A stretch of 64,000 bases of DNA from Brevibacillus choshinensis (GCF_016811915.1 NZ_CP069127.1:1704001-1768000), one strand, 5' to 3'. Shown: positions 8,592-16,921, counted from the first letter of the stretch. A program made the numbers and translations. Notes: generated by a model from the sequence alone, not told the origin.

Positions 8592-9336
8592 CGAGCCATT
8601 GGAGCGCGCAGTTCTGGCGATGATCATCAAAAAGCATAATTTGGGTCCCATTCGTGTTTACGAAGCGGTCAACGGCGCCGAGGCGGTAAGCGTGGCCAGG
8701 CGAGAGTGCATCGACATCACCATAATGGACATCAAAATGCCGGTCATGGATGGGATTACAGCAGCAGAGCAAATCAAGCAGGAGGTCCCAGACTGCCGGA
8801 TAGTGTTTCTCACGGCTTACGACGAGTTTGATTACGCTTTGCGCTCGATCAAGCTGCGCGCAGATGATTATTTGTTGAAGCCGGCCCATCCGGAAGAAAT
8901 CAGACAGGCGCTCGCTCGATTACTCCCGAACCAGGTGGAGCAGGAGGCCGCGTTTCCAGCTCATGCCGAGGGACACCAGGAGATCGGCAAGGTGATCGAA
9001 TGCATCGAGCAAAATCTGAACCAGGAATTGTCGCTCGAATACCTCGCCTCTCTCGTCTATCTGAATGCCCAGTATTTGTGTCGTCTGTTCAAGCAGGTGA
9101 CAGGACACACGATCAAGCAATACATAACCACTCGGCGCCTGGAGAAAGCCAAGTGCATGTTTCAGGGCACGAGCAAGACGATCGCCGAAATAAGCCTGGA
9201 CTGCGGATTTTCTGACGCGAATTACTTTACGCGGGTTTTCAAAAAGAAGGAAGGGATGACGCCCTCCCAGTATCAACAGCAAATGTTGATTACGGAGAAG
9301 AAAAAGCACGTTACCTTTGGAAAGTATTTGATGTGA
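8569..9336 (+). CDS. Response regulator, receiver plus AraC-type HTH
   Basis: A 255-residue partner of the PocR kinase. The N-terminal receiver domain has acidic residues Asp7/Asp8, phospho-acceptor Asp54 (TIMDIKMP), Thr/Ala near 84-85 and Lys in LLKP. The C-terminal about 100 residues form two AraC-type helix-turn-helix units (LSLEYLASLVYLN and SKTIAEISLDCGFSDANYFTRVFKKKEG). The TTG at 8569 follows AGGAGGGG and overlaps the kinase by 23 bases, so the pair is translationally coupled. By position it most likely activates the dehydratase operon in response to its substrate. Confidence 0.92.
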   Translation: MKLMIVDDEPLERAVLAMIIKKHNLGPIRVYEAVNGAEAVSVARRECIDITIMDIKMPVMDGITAAEQIKQEVPDCRIVFLTAYDEFDYALRSIKLRADDYLLKPAHPEEIRQALARLLPNQVEQEAAFPAHAEGHQEIGKVIECIEQNLNQELSLEYLASLVYLNAQYLCRLFKQVTGHTIKQYITTRRLEKAKCMFQGTSKTIAEISLDCGFSDANYFTRVFKKKEGMTPSQYQQQMLITEKKKHVTFGKYLM

Positions 9337-9354
9337 GCGCACCAAATGCTTGTA

Positions 9355-9391
9355 GTTCCCCGACAATTTGTCTGAATGGGGGGCTTTTTTT
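9355..9391 (+). terminator. Terminator of the dehydratase/two-component operon
   Basis: The GTTCCCC/GGGGGGC stem, with an inner GACA/TGTC pairing, runs into seven T. It lies 18 bases after the response regulator stop. Confidence 0.65.
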
Positions 9392-9412
9392 ATGAAATCA
9401 GAAATGGAGAAC

Positions 9413-9452
9413 GCAAAAAAACACCTCCGCGAAATTGGCCGCAAGAGGTGTT
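9413..9452 (-). terminator. Terminator of the LuxR-type regulator
   Basis: Read on the minus strand, the ACACCTC/GAGGTGT stem is followed by seven T. It lies just beyond the stop of the minus-strand regulator at 9471. Confidence 0.75.
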
Positions 9453-9470
9453 CCATTTATGATTGTCGCT

Positions 9471-10157
9471 TCAATGGATGATTCGCTTGCGCAGTGCGTC
9501 TGCGACACCTTGTGTCCGATTTTGGGCGCCTAATTTTTTTAAGGCAGATTTGACGTAATCTTGGACGGTAAACTCGCTGATGCCGATGCGGTCGGCCATC
9601 TCTTTGATGCTCTCCCCCCATGACATCCGCTGCAAGACTTCTACTTCGCGTTTGGTCAATTTGCTGGATCTGTTCAGCAGGGAATCAGTGGCGAGCGCTT
9701 TTCCCACTTGCTCGCCATACAGGCTCAGCGCATGCAACAGGCTGCTGTTGATCCCTCTGCAGCCGTCTGGATGGCCGGAAATACCGGCGTAACCGATCAC
9801 ATTCGTGCCGTGGCAGATCGGAACGATGAGAGCATAAGAGACACCATTTACATATTTTGCGGGGATCTGCCTGATGAGATCTGCATCGAGCAGGACAGCC
9901 CGCTTTTCACGGATAGCGGAATAGATGGGAGGAAGATTGCGGATATCTTCACGTTGATCCCGAATGGAGTACAGTCCCTCGGCATTTGCCCTCAGCAAGC
10001 CTTCACCCATTTGGCTGAGCATCGAATAGTTGTAGAGGACAGCACCCATAAACGGAAAGAGATCGATGAAACCGCGAACCGTAAGCACGAGTTTCTCTTC
10101 GTGATGAGGAGCCGTTTCGATGCGTTGGATATACTCTCGCAAAGCTGGACTGACCAT
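9471..10157 (-). CDS. LuxR-type transcriptional regulator with N-terminal GAF-like domain
   Basis: A 228-residue cytoplasmic regulator. The N-terminal about 150 residues look like a GAF-type small-molecule sensor. A LuxR/GerE helix-turn-helix follows at about 165-215 (LTKREVEVLQRMSWGES...ISEFTVQDYVKSALKKLG). The start at 10157 is preferred over an ATG 21 bases upstream because GGAGG lies about 10 bases before it and inside the longer version. The gene is divergent from the esterase/monooxygenase/R2lox operon, with about 190 bases between the two starts, so regulation of that operon is likely but inferred. Confidence 0.85.
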   Translation of the reverse strand: MVSPALREYIQRIETAPHHEEKLVLTVRGFIDLFPFMGAVLYNYSMLSQMGEGLLRANAEGLYSIRDQREDIRNLPPIYSAIREKRAVLLDADLIRQIPAKYVNGVSYALIVPICHGTNVIGYAGISGHPDGCRGINSSLLHALSLYGEQVGKALATDSLLNRSSKLTKREVEVLQRMSWGESIKEMADRIGISEFTVQDYVKSALKKLGAQNRTQGVADALRKRIIH

Positions 10158-10348
10158 GGAGTGACATCCTCCCTCCATTTTAGGGGTCGTGGACTACCTG
10201 TTTTTTGGGGATATATCCGTTATTTGTCACGACTTATAATAAAAATTGTAGCGCTTTCATTTTAACAAAATGCTTATCCATGAGTAAAGGTACTATATTC
10301 GGAATAGTTCGACAACAAACTGATACCTGTCATAGAGGAGGCTGCACG
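10158..10348. promoter_or_regulatory. Divergent promoter region with a degenerate cre-like element
   Basis: The shared intergenic region between the LuxR-type gene and the esterase operon is AT-rich. TATAAT lies at 10235-10240 without a convincing -35. TGTAGCGCTTTCA at 10247-10259 resembles a CcpA cre site (TGAAAGCGCTTTCA) but lacks one base in the left arm. A strong GAGGAGG precedes the esterase ATG. Confidence 0.35.
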
Positions 10349-11284
10349 ATGACTCTGGATCCAAAAGCAAAAGCATTTCTCGATATGGGGGCTGCGGCAG
10401 GGGAGCCGCCCATGAGTACATTGACGCCGCAGCAGAACAGGGAGCGAACGGCGGGCTTACAGGCACTGTCTGGAGAGCCGAAGCCTCTGGCAAAAGTAGA
10501 GAGCCGGATGATTCCGGTGGAAGGCGGAGAAATCGAGCTTCGCATATACACTCCCGAGGGTCCAGGAACCTTTCCCTTGTTTGTCTATTTTCACGGCGGC
10601 GGCTGGGTCATCGGGGATGTCGAGACCGTCGACACGGTGTGCCGAAATATCGCACACGAATCGGAATGCGTCGTAGCTTCCGTGAACTATCGTCTGGCCC
10701 CCGAGCATAAATTTCCAGTACCGGTCGAGGACTGCTACACTGCCGTGCAATGGGTATCCGAGCATGCGCAGGAAATAAACGGGGATGCGTCACGCCTCGC
10801 TATAGGGGGAGACAGTGCAGGGGGCAATCTGGCCGCGGTCATCTCCCAGCTGGCAAAAGAGCGCACAGGTCCTGCGATCTCTCTGCAAGTGCTGGTGTAT
10901 CCGGTCACCCAGGTGGGCTGTGATACGGAGTCTTATCGGGAAAATGGAGAGGGATATTTCCTCACGGCAGACAGTATGCAGTGGTTTTTCCAGCAGTACT
11001 TGAATGCAGACGAAGAGAAATCGGACGTCCGGGTTTCCCCTCTGCTTGCCGCAGATTTGAGCGGTCTTCCGCCAGCCTTGGTCATAACGGCCGAGTACGA
11101 TCCGCTGCGTGATGAAGGGGAGATGTACGCGGAGCGGCTGAAGCAGGCAGGAGTTCCTGTCGAACTCACCCGCTACGACGGCATGATCCACGGCTTCTTC
11201 TGGATGGCGGGCATCATGGACCAGGGCGCAGAGGCCATCTCGCAAGTATCAAACCGCCTACGCTCAGTCTTTGAACGGCTGTAA
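10349..11284 (+). CDS. Alpha/beta hydrolase, hormone-sensitive-lipase family esterase
   Basis: A 311-residue carboxylesterase of the HSL/family IV type. The oxyanion motif HGGG lies at about residue 78, the nucleophile motif GDSAGG at about 153, the acid in YDPLRDEG and the histidine in HGFF near the C-terminus, giving a complete Ser-Asp-His triad. No signal peptide, so it is cytoplasmic. The ATG at 10349 follows GAGGAGG; the frame is open to 10205 but that stretch is promoter-like. First gene of a four-gene operon with a flavin monooxygenase, another hydrolase and an R2-like oxidase, so its substrate is probably an ester made or used by those enzymes (inference). Confidence 0.9.
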   Translation: MTLDPKAKAFLDMGAAAGEPPMSTLTPQQNRERTAGLQALSGEPKPLAKVESRMIPVEGGEIELRIYTPEGPGTFPLFVYFHGGGWVIGDVETVDTVCRNIAHESECVVASVNYRLAPEHKFPVPVEDCYTAVQWVSEHAQEINGDASRLAIGGDSAGGNLAAVISQLAKERTGPAISLQVLVYPVTQVGCDTESYRENGEGYFLTADSMQWFFQQYLNADEEKSDVRVSPLLAADLSGLPPALVITAEYDPLRDEGEMYAERLKQAGVPVELTRYDGMIHGFFWMAGIMDQGAEAISQVSNRLRSVFERL

Positions 11285-11313
11285 AAGCAGGATCGCAAAG
11301 GGGGGATTCGCCG

Positions 11314-12567
11314 ATGAAGTTTATCGCCTTTCACTTGATGCCTTATCGAGAATTGCCTGCCGATTTTGAAGTGACGTATCCGAGCGTCTGGGTCACCCCG
11401 CCTAAAAAGCTGTTCGATCCGAAAAAAGGACATCGCATGTACCACGACTACCTCGATGAGCTGGAGTTTGCCGTTGATCTCGGCTTCGATGCGATCGGTG
11501 TGAACGAACACCACAGCAACGCGTACGGAATGATGCCTTCACCCAATCTGATGGGCTCGATCCTCTCGCGCAAGGTTCGCCGCAGCGACAAAACAAGCCT
11601 GATCGTCCTCGGAAACAGCCTGGCTTCCTACAATCCTCCCATTCGTGTAGCAGAAGAGATGGCGATGCTCGACGTTCTGACGGGGGGCAAGTTTATCGCC
11701 GGCTTTCCGGTCGGGACGTCGATGGACCAGAACTACGCGTACGGAATCAATCCTGCAGAGCTGCGGGAGCGCTATTACGAGGCACACGACCTGATCATGA
11801 AAACGTGGAAGAGCGACGACATCCTGACGTACAACGGCAAATACAATCAATTCCGGTACATCAATCCGTGGCCGCGCCCTGCTCAGCGCCCGCATCCGCC
11901 TGTGTGGATTCCGGGAGGGGGAAGCGTGGAGACGTACGATTTTTCCATCCATCACAACTACTCTTTCTCCTACTTGAGCTATTTCGGCCACAAATACGCC
12001 AAAAAAGTCATGGGACCGTTCTGGGATCGCAACGACGAGCTTGGCGCCGACCGCAACCCGTACAAAGCGGGCTATTGCCAAATCATCTGCCTTTCGGAAA
12101 CGGATGAACGGGCGCAGATCGACTACGAAGAGCACGTGCGCTATTTCTTCAACAAATGCCTGCACGTAGACAGACGCGTGGCAGAAGCTCCGGGCTATCG
12201 TACGGTGAAGAGCTTGCGCGCGGGCCTCACCTCCCAGTTTGACGGCACGCAAAAGAGCGCGAGCCAGATGCTGAAGGATGGGATGGGATGGCAGGATCTG
12301 ATCGATCACGGGTTTATCGTCGCAGGTTCGCCCGCTACCGTTCGCGAGATCATGCGAGAGAGTCTTCAGGACATGCGTGTAGGCAATGTCGTCTGCCTGT
12401 TCCACATCGGCTCCATGCCTCACTGGCTCGTGCAGAAAAACATGCAAATGTTCGCGGAGGAAGTGATGCCGCAGCTGCGTTCACTTTTCAGCGAGTGGGA
12501 TCACTCCCATTACTGGCCAAAAGGGTATGCAGAGGACGCAAAGCAGGAAGCTGCCACTTCTGGCTAG
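11314..12567 (+). CDS. Luciferase-like (LLM class) flavin-dependent monooxygenase
   Basis: A 417-residue protein of the bacterial-luciferase-like TIM-barrel family, which uses reduced flavin and O2 to oxidise small organic substrates. Visible signatures: GFDAIGVNEHHSNAYG near residues 55-70, the PIRVAEEMAMLDVLTGGKFIAGFPVG block near 110-135, and RPAQRPHPPVWIPGGGS near 190. There are no membrane segments. A GGGGGGA site precedes the ATG. It follows the esterase by 29 bases and precedes the next hydrolase by 36. A flavin reductase, needed to supply reduced flavin, is not encoded in the cluster. Confidence 0.9.
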   Translation: MKFIAFHLMPYRELPADFEVTYPSVWVTPPKKLFDPKKGHRMYHDYLDELEFAVDLGFDAIGVNEHHSNAYGMMPSPNLMGSILSRKVRRSDKTSLIVLGNSLASYNPPIRVAEEMAMLDVLTGGKFIAGFPVGTSMDQNYAYGINPAELRERYYEAHDLIMKTWKSDDILTYNGKYNQFRYINPWPRPAQRPHPPVWIPGGGSVETYDFSIHHNYSFSYLSYFGHKYAKKVMGPFWDRNDELGADRNPYKAGYCQIICLSETDERAQIDYEEHVRYFFNKCLHVDRRVAEAPGYRTVKSLRAGLTSQFDGTQKSASQMLKDGMGWQDLIDHGFIVAGSPATVREIMRESLQDMRVGNVVCLFHIGSMPHWLVQKNMQMFAEEVMPQLRSLFSEWDHSHYWPKGYAEDAKQEAATSG

Positions 12568-12603
12568 ATGTTCGCGTAGCAGACGGAAAAGGGAGGAGAG
12601 CGA

Positions 12604-13428
12604 ATGGCGCAGCCAAAAGAGCTGTTGATACAGGCGAATGAAAACGTCAGCTTTGCCGTGAAGGTTGCGGGTCAAGGAGAGCCTGTCGTCTACTTGCACG
12701 GTGCAGGTGGCCTTGCGTGGGATCCGTTTCTCGAGGGACTGTCCCATCATTATCAAGTGTTCGCGCCGCACCTGCCTGGCACTGGACGGTCATCCGGGCT
12801 GGAAAACATCCGGGACCTGTGGGATTTAATCCTCTGCCACTATGATTTGTTTGACCGATTGGGACTCGATGCCGCTACGGTGATCGGACATTCGCTGGGA
12901 GGAATGATCGGGCTGGAGCTGGCCGCTACCGATCAGAGTCGAATCAAGCAGCTGGTCGCCATTTGTCCAGCGGGATTGTTTAAAGAAGAGGAGCCGGTAC
13001 CGGATATGTTCGCGATGCTGCCGCACGAGCTCGCGGATCTGATGGTGGCAGATTCATCCTCGCCAGCAGCCGAGATGCTGCGGTATGTACCCTCCACGAC
13101 AGAGGAACGCATCGAGGCGACGATCCAGCGGATGCAGAACCTGCAGGCGGCCGCTAAATTCCTCTGGCCGATCCCTGACAAAGGCTTGAAGCACCGCATC
13201 CACCGCATCAAAGCCCCGACGCTGTTCATTTGGGGAAGGCAGGACCGCTTCATGCCGGTCTCGTACGCGGATGATTTTTGCAATCGGATTCCCCACGCAA
13301 AGCTGGCTCTGATCGATCAAGCAGCCCATCTCGTGACGCTAGAGCAGACTGGGCAGGTGCTCACAGCGATTCAAGACTTTCTGCATGTCACGGAGGCGCA
13401 TCAAAACATGACAGGAGGGTTTCCATGA
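12604..13428 (+). CDS. Alpha/beta hydrolase fold protein
   Basis: A 274-residue hydrolase with the motif YLHGAGG near residue 30 (oxyanion), nucleophile elbow GHSLGG near residue 98, acid in WGRQDRF and histidine in AAHLVTLEQ, so the triad is complete. The pattern is that of C-C-bond or ester hydrolases that act after ring or chain oxidation (MhpC/haloperoxidase-like clan), but the exact subgroup cannot be set by eye. It is coupled to the next gene by a 4-base ATGA overlap, which ties it closely to the R2-like oxidase. Confidence 0.88.
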   Translation: MAQPKELLIQANENVSFAVKVAGQGEPVVYLHGAGGLAWDPFLEGLSHHYQVFAPHLPGTGRSSGLENIRDLWDLILCHYDLFDRLGLDAATVIGHSLGGMIGLELAATDQSRIKQLVAICPAGLFKEEEPVPDMFAMLPHELADLMVADSSSPAAEMLRYVPSTTEERIEATIQRMQNLQAAAKFLWPIPDKGLKHRIHRIKAPTLFIWGRQDRFMPVSYADDFCNRIPHAKLALIDQAAHLVTLEQTGQVLTAIQDFLHVTEAHQNMTGGFP

Positions 13429-14312
13429 GACAAGATTTCATTTCGACCAGTCAGAGAGGGCTGAATACGGAGCTGCTTCCGTACCAGCTGTACCAAAAAG
13501 CGAAACGCTATGGCATGTGGAATCCGCAGGACATTGACTTTACGCAAGATCGCGAAGACTACGCCAGAATGACAGATGAGCAGAAGGATGAGACCCTGCG
13601 CCGGATTGCCGGATTTTTGGGGGGAGAAGAGGCGGTGACGCTGGATCTGCTGCCGCTGATTATGGTCATCGCGAAGGAAGGGCGACTAGAGGAAGAGATG
13701 TTCCTGACTACGTTCCTGTTTGAGGAAGCCAAGCATACCGAGTTTTTCCGATTGGTCCTGGATACGATCGGGGAAAAGGGTGATCTGAACCACTATCACG
13801 GAGATGTCTACAAGCAGATTTTCCACGACATTTTGCCCACTGCATTGAATCGATTGCTGACGGACCACTCGCCGGAAGCGATAGCGGAGGCCTCCACCGT
13901 CTACAACATGTTTGTGGAAGGCGTACTCGCGGAGACCGGATATTACGCGTTTTATGAAGGGCTGAACAAAGCGGGTGTCATGCCCGGGCTGATGAAAGGC
14001 GTCGGCTACCTCAAGACAGACGAGTCCCGTCATATCAGCTACGGCACCTTCCTCCTGCAACGACTCATCTGCGAGCATCCCCATGTGTACGATGTCATCG
14101 CCAATAAGATGGCAGAGCTGGCGCCACTCGCAACCCAGCTGTATCAAGGGCCAGATCCTTCCAAACAAGCGAGCGCGTACGGTGTCCGGGTGGATGACCT
14201 GAGGCAGTTCGCCAAAAAGCAATTGTCCGTGCGCATGGAAGTGCTGGCTAGGGCAAAAGGGCAGACGATCGAAGAGCTGTATAAGCAGACGAAGGCCGCA
14301 GTGGATGTATAG
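13425..14312 (+). CDS. R2-like ligand-binding oxidase (R2lox), Mn/Fe protein
   Basis: A 295-residue ferritin-fold oxidase of the R2lox family, related to ribonucleotide reductase R2 but lacking its partner and role. All six metal ligands known from the Geobacillus enzyme can be placed: Glu68, Glu101, His104 (EAKH), Glu165, Glu200 and His203 (ESRH). The Val71/Tyr160 pair that forms the ether cross-link in characterised R2lox is also present. The family assembles a mixed Mn/Fe site and binds a fatty-acid-like ligand; its physiological reaction is unknown. GGAGGG precedes the ATG at 13425. Last gene of the operon. Confidence 0.92.
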   Translation: MRQDFISTSQRGLNTELLPYQLYQKAKRYGMWNPQDIDFTQDREDYARMTDEQKDETLRRIAGFLGGEEAVTLDLLPLIMVIAKEGRLEEEMFLTTFLFEEAKHTEFFRLVLDTIGEKGDLNHYHGDVYKQIFHDILPTALNRLLTDHSPEAIAEASTVYNMFVEGVLAETGYYAFYEGLNKAGVMPGLMKGVGYLKTDESRHISYGTFLLQRLICEHPHVYDVIANKMAELAPLATQLYQGPDPSKQASAYGVRVDDLRQFAKKQLSVRMEVLARAKGQTIEELYKQTKAAVDV

Positions 14313-14338
14313 GGAGCGCCTCCATTTCGGAGAGGCAG

Positions 14339-14366
14339 GCACTCGGGACTTTTCCGGGTGCTTTTT
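14339..14366 (+). terminator. Terminator of the esterase/monooxygenase/R2lox operon
   Basis: The GCACTCGGGA/TTCCGGGTGC stem is followed by TTTTTC. It lies 27 bases past the R2lox stop. Confidence 0.75.
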
Positions 14367-14527
14367 CGCTTGCCGGAATTCCCCTGTCAGTCATGAGGAG
14401 AAGGTTGGAGCTGCAATTCCGACTCTCGGCGGAGTAAAATACCATCGATCGTCCGTGTCGACTTGATCTCCCGATGCCATAGAATAAAAAGCGTCACAGG
14501 AAAACATTGGATAGGGAGAGAGACTAG

Positions 14528-14740
14528 ATGAATAAACAAAAATGGATGATGATGGGTGCTTCTGCAGTGGTGTGTGCAGCGCTGTTTGCGCCTGGAGCGT
14601 TTGCGAAAGACAAGGATGACGCGTACAGGACCCAGTCGACACTTTTTGGAACATCGTATCAAATTCAAGACCAGGCAGTACCGACTTACGGTCCAGCTCA
14701 GTTCTTTGCCCCACCTGAAAATGACAATAACGAAAAATAA
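14528..14740 (+). CDS. Small secreted protein of unknown function
   Basis: A 70-residue protein with a clear signal peptide: KQK basic start, a hydrophobic core at residues 7-22 and an AFA-KD cleavage site near residue 26. The mature part is about 44 residues, polar and Pro/Gln-rich near the end, with no cysteine. GGGAGAGAG precedes the ATG and terminators lie on both sides, so it is expressed alone. I recognise no family. It could be a small envelope or spore-associated peptide; nothing in the sequence decides this. Confidence 0.7.
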   Translation: MNKQKWMMMGASAVVCAALFAPGAFAKDKDDAYRTQSTLFGTSYQIQDQAVPTYGPAQFFAPPENDNNEK

Positions 14741-14763
14741 AACGAGGGCGTTCTACGCGTACA

Positions 14764-14804
14764 CGCTGTCAGGCCAACTTTGGTCTGACAGCTGTTTTCT
14801 TTTC
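14764..14804 (+). terminator. Terminator of the small secreted protein gene
   Basis: The GCTGTCAG/CTGACAGC stem with a CCAACTTTGG top is followed by a T-rich run. It separates the small gene from cysH. Confidence 0.75.
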
Positions 14805-14878
14805 AGGGGACGAAGCGCCACTTGAGGCTCTCCCACATATGATGATGGGTGAAACAAAGCAAGGAGGGAGTTTGGCCG

Positions 14879-15580
14879 ATGAGTGATCGCCACATGATGG
14901 CGGATGAGGAACTGCAAGTGTGGGCATACCGGCTGGAAGCCAAGTCGCCAATGGACGTCTTGGTCACGGCCGTTGAGAACTATGCGGGAGGACTCGTCCT
15001 CGCATCCAGCTTTGGTGCGGAAGACGTAGTGCTGATCGATATGCTGCACAAGCTGGCACCTACGATCCCTGTCTTTTACTTGGACACAAACAAGCATTTT
15101 CAAGAGACATATGATACCCGTGACCTTCTGCAAGAAAGGTACGGGACGACCTTTATTCAGGTTCTTCCTGAGCTGACTCTCGAAGAACAGGCAATAGTTC
15201 ATGGCGACAAGCTGTGGGAAAGGGAGCCTAACCGATGCTGTGACATTCGCAAGGTAGAGCCTCTGAAGCGAGTGCTTTCCCAGTACCAGGCATGGATCAC
15301 GGGAATACGGAGGGAGCAATCACTGACCCGCGCACATGCGAAAAAAGTGGAATGGGACGAGAAGTTCCATCTGGTGAAGTTCAATCCGCTGGCAGATTGG
15401 ACGGATGCGCAGGTATGGGAGTATATACATGCACAGGGTGTCCCCTACAACCCTTTGCACGACCGCAATTATCCGAGCATCGGCTGCAGTGTTTGCACAC
15501 GGGCCGTATTGCCAGGTCAGGACCCGCGCTCGGGACGATGGGCAGGTCACGAAAAAACGGAATGCGGTCTGCATAAATGA
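14879..15580 (+). CDS. cysH: Adenylyl-sulfate reductase (thioredoxin-dependent), CysH type with [4Fe-4S] cysteines
   Basis: Assimilatory APS/PAPS reductase, 233 residues, which reduces activated sulfate to sulfite. The PP-loop-like nucleotide site ([10 protein letters not shown]) is near residue 42. The Cys120-Cys121 pair and Cys203-x-x-Cys206 are the iron-sulfur ligands typical of APS reductases, and the C-terminal ECGLH motif carries the catalytic Cys229. The cluster cysteines favour APS as substrate, consistent with no cysC next to it. The ATG at 14879 is chosen for AAGGAGGG about 10 bases upstream; an ATG at 14849 lies before that site. It forms an operon with sat. Confidence 0.93.
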   Translation: MSDRHMMADEELQVWAYRLEAKSPMDVLVTAVENYAGGLVLASSFGAEDVVLIDMLHKLAPTIPVFYLDTNKHFQETYDTRDLLQERYGTTFIQVLPELTLEEQAIVHGDKLWEREPNRCCDIRKVEPLKRVLSQYQAWITGIRREQSLTRAHAKKVEWDEKFHLVKFNPLADWTDAQVWEYIHAQGVPYNPLHDRNYPSIGCSVCTRAVLPGQDPRSGRWAGHEKTECGLHK

Positions 15581-15602
15581 CCGACGGGGAGGCTGGAGCA
15601 TA

Positions 15603-16700
15603 ATGGACATTTCTTTGCCCAAAAAGACGATCACGGTCGACAAATGGACCTTGTCCGATATTGATTGCCTGGCAATCGGCGCCTTTTCCCCGCTGTCCGG
15701 CTTCATGGCCGAGGACGATTATCTTTCTGTCGTGGAAAAGATGCGCCTGGCAAACGGAGAGGTTTGGCCGCTGCCGATCACACTGGCTGTCGACGAAAGG
15801 ATTCATGGCGACATACTGCCTGGGGATCGGGTCCTGCTGCGCGGCGAGGATGGGGTAGGGTATGCAATCCTGCAAGTAGAGAGCTCTTATCGACCAGATA
15901 AAAAACGGGAGGCACAGCTCGTTTTCCGTACGCGGGATGAGGCACACCCCGGCGTGAAAAAGCTGTTTGAAAAAGGGAATCTATACCTGGGGGGACCGCT
16001 GGAAATCCTGCAGCGGCCAGTGCACGAGCAGTTTGCGGAGTACTATCTCACCCCTGCCCAGACGAGGGAGGCTTTTTTGCGCAACAGCTGGAAGACGGTC
16101 GTCGGCTTCCAGACGAGAAATCCGGTGCATCGCGCTCACGAATACATTCAAAAAGCCGCACTGGAAACCGTGGATGGTCTGTTTTTAAATCCCCTGATGG
16201 GGGAGACGAAATCGGACGACGTCCCGGCTGCAGTCAGGATGAAAAGCTATCTGGCCCTGCTGGAATGCTACTATCCGGCCAGCCGGGTTCTGCTCGCAGC
16301 CTTCCCCGCAGCCATGCGCTACGCGGGTCCGAGGGAAGCCGTCTTTCATGCGCTGGTGCGGAAAAATTACGGCTGCACCCATTTTATCGTGGGCCGCGAC
16401 CACGCAGGCGTCGGTAATTATTACGGCACCTACGACGCCCAGCATATTTTTTCCGAGTTTGCGCCAGAAGAGCTGGGAATCTCGCTCCTCTTTTTCGAGC
16501 ACAGCTTTTACTGCAAAGCATGCGAAGGCATGGCAACGACCAAGACTTGCCCCCACGAGGGCGATCAACATCTGACGCTGTCCGGTACCAAAGTGCGGGA
16601 AATGCTGAGAAATGGTGTCACACCACCCCCGCAATTCAGCAGACCGGAAGTAGCGAAAATTTTGATTGAAGGAATGCGCGAGAGAGAGTTGCAAGGTTGA
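15603..16700 (+). CDS. sat: Sulfate adenylyltransferase (ATP sulfurylase)
   Basis: Makes APS from ATP and sulfate. It is 365 residues. The active-site motifs [14 protein letters not shown] (with QTRNP and HxxH), VGRDHAGVG and the C-terminal zinc-type cysteines (FYCKACEGM...KTCPH) are all visible. From the ATG at 15603 the protein lacks the roughly 20 N-terminal residues, including an HGG motif, of B. subtilis Sat; GGGGAGG lies ten bases before this ATG, so the short form is probably real. It lies 22 bases after cysH, and the pair makes up sulfate activation and reduction. Confidence 0.93.
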   Translation: MDISLPKKTITVDKWTLSDIDCLAIGAFSPLSGFMAEDDYLSVVEKMRLANGEVWPLPITLAVDERIHGDILPGDRVLLRGEDGVGYAILQVESSYRPDKKREAQLVFRTRDEAHPGVKKLFEKGNLYLGGPLEILQRPVHEQFAEYYLTPAQTREAFLRNSWKTVVGFQTRNPVHRAHEYIQKAALETVDGLFLNPLMGETKSDDVPAAVRMKSYLALLECYYPASRVLLAAFPAAMRYAGPREAVFHALVRKNYGCTHFIVGRDHAGVGNYYGTYDAQHIFSEFAPEELGISLLFFEHSFYCKACEGMATTKTCPHEGDQHLTLSGTKVREMLRNGVTPPPQFSRPEVAKILIEGMRERELQG

Positions 16701-16711
16701 CAGAGGGTGGG

Positions 16712-16739
16712 AAGGAACGGTGCGGCCGTTCCTTTTTCT
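16712..16739 (+). terminator. Terminator of cysH-sat
   Basis: The AAGGAACGG/CCGTTCCTT stem with a 5-base loop is followed by TTTCTTT, 12 bases after the sat stop. Confidence 0.8.
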
Positions 16740-16770
16740 TTGTCCATAGGGGGACAAACTGGTTCGTTCG

Positions 16771-16784
16771 TGAATGCGCTTTCA
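16771..16784 (+). promoter_or_regulatory. CcpA cre site upstream of ilv-leu
   Basis: TGAATGCGCTTTCA matches the cre consensus TGWAANCGNTNNCA at all but one position. It is centred about 120 bases upstream of the start expected from the promoter at 16863-16891. In B. subtilis an upstream cre lets CcpA activate ilv-leu; the same role is inferred here. Confidence 0.6.
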
Positions 16785-16862
16785 CCCAAAACCGTTGCTG
16801 TAAAGCCGTTTTCTACTGAGCATTCGTTCGGACGAAAGTCGAAAAATTTGTGGTTCTTTTCG

Positions 16863-16891
16863 TTGACACCCCCTAGGTGCCTAGCTATAAT
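16863..16891 (+). promoter_or_regulatory. Promoter P1 of ilv-leu (TTGACA-17-TATAAT)
   Basis: TTGACA at 16863-16868 and TATAAT at 16886-16891 are separated by exactly 17 bases, a perfect sigma-A consensus. The spacer holds the palindrome CTAGGTGCCTAG (16873-16884), which could be an operator. Confidence 0.85.
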
Positions 16892-16921
16892 CAAACGTAA
16901 CACTTTATATTCTGACAACAA

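Noticed and set aside
13425..14312. Ribonucleotide reductase R2 subunit
   Set aside because: No R1 partner is adjacent, and the ligand spacing plus Val71/Tyr160 fit the R2lox family better than class Ib R2.
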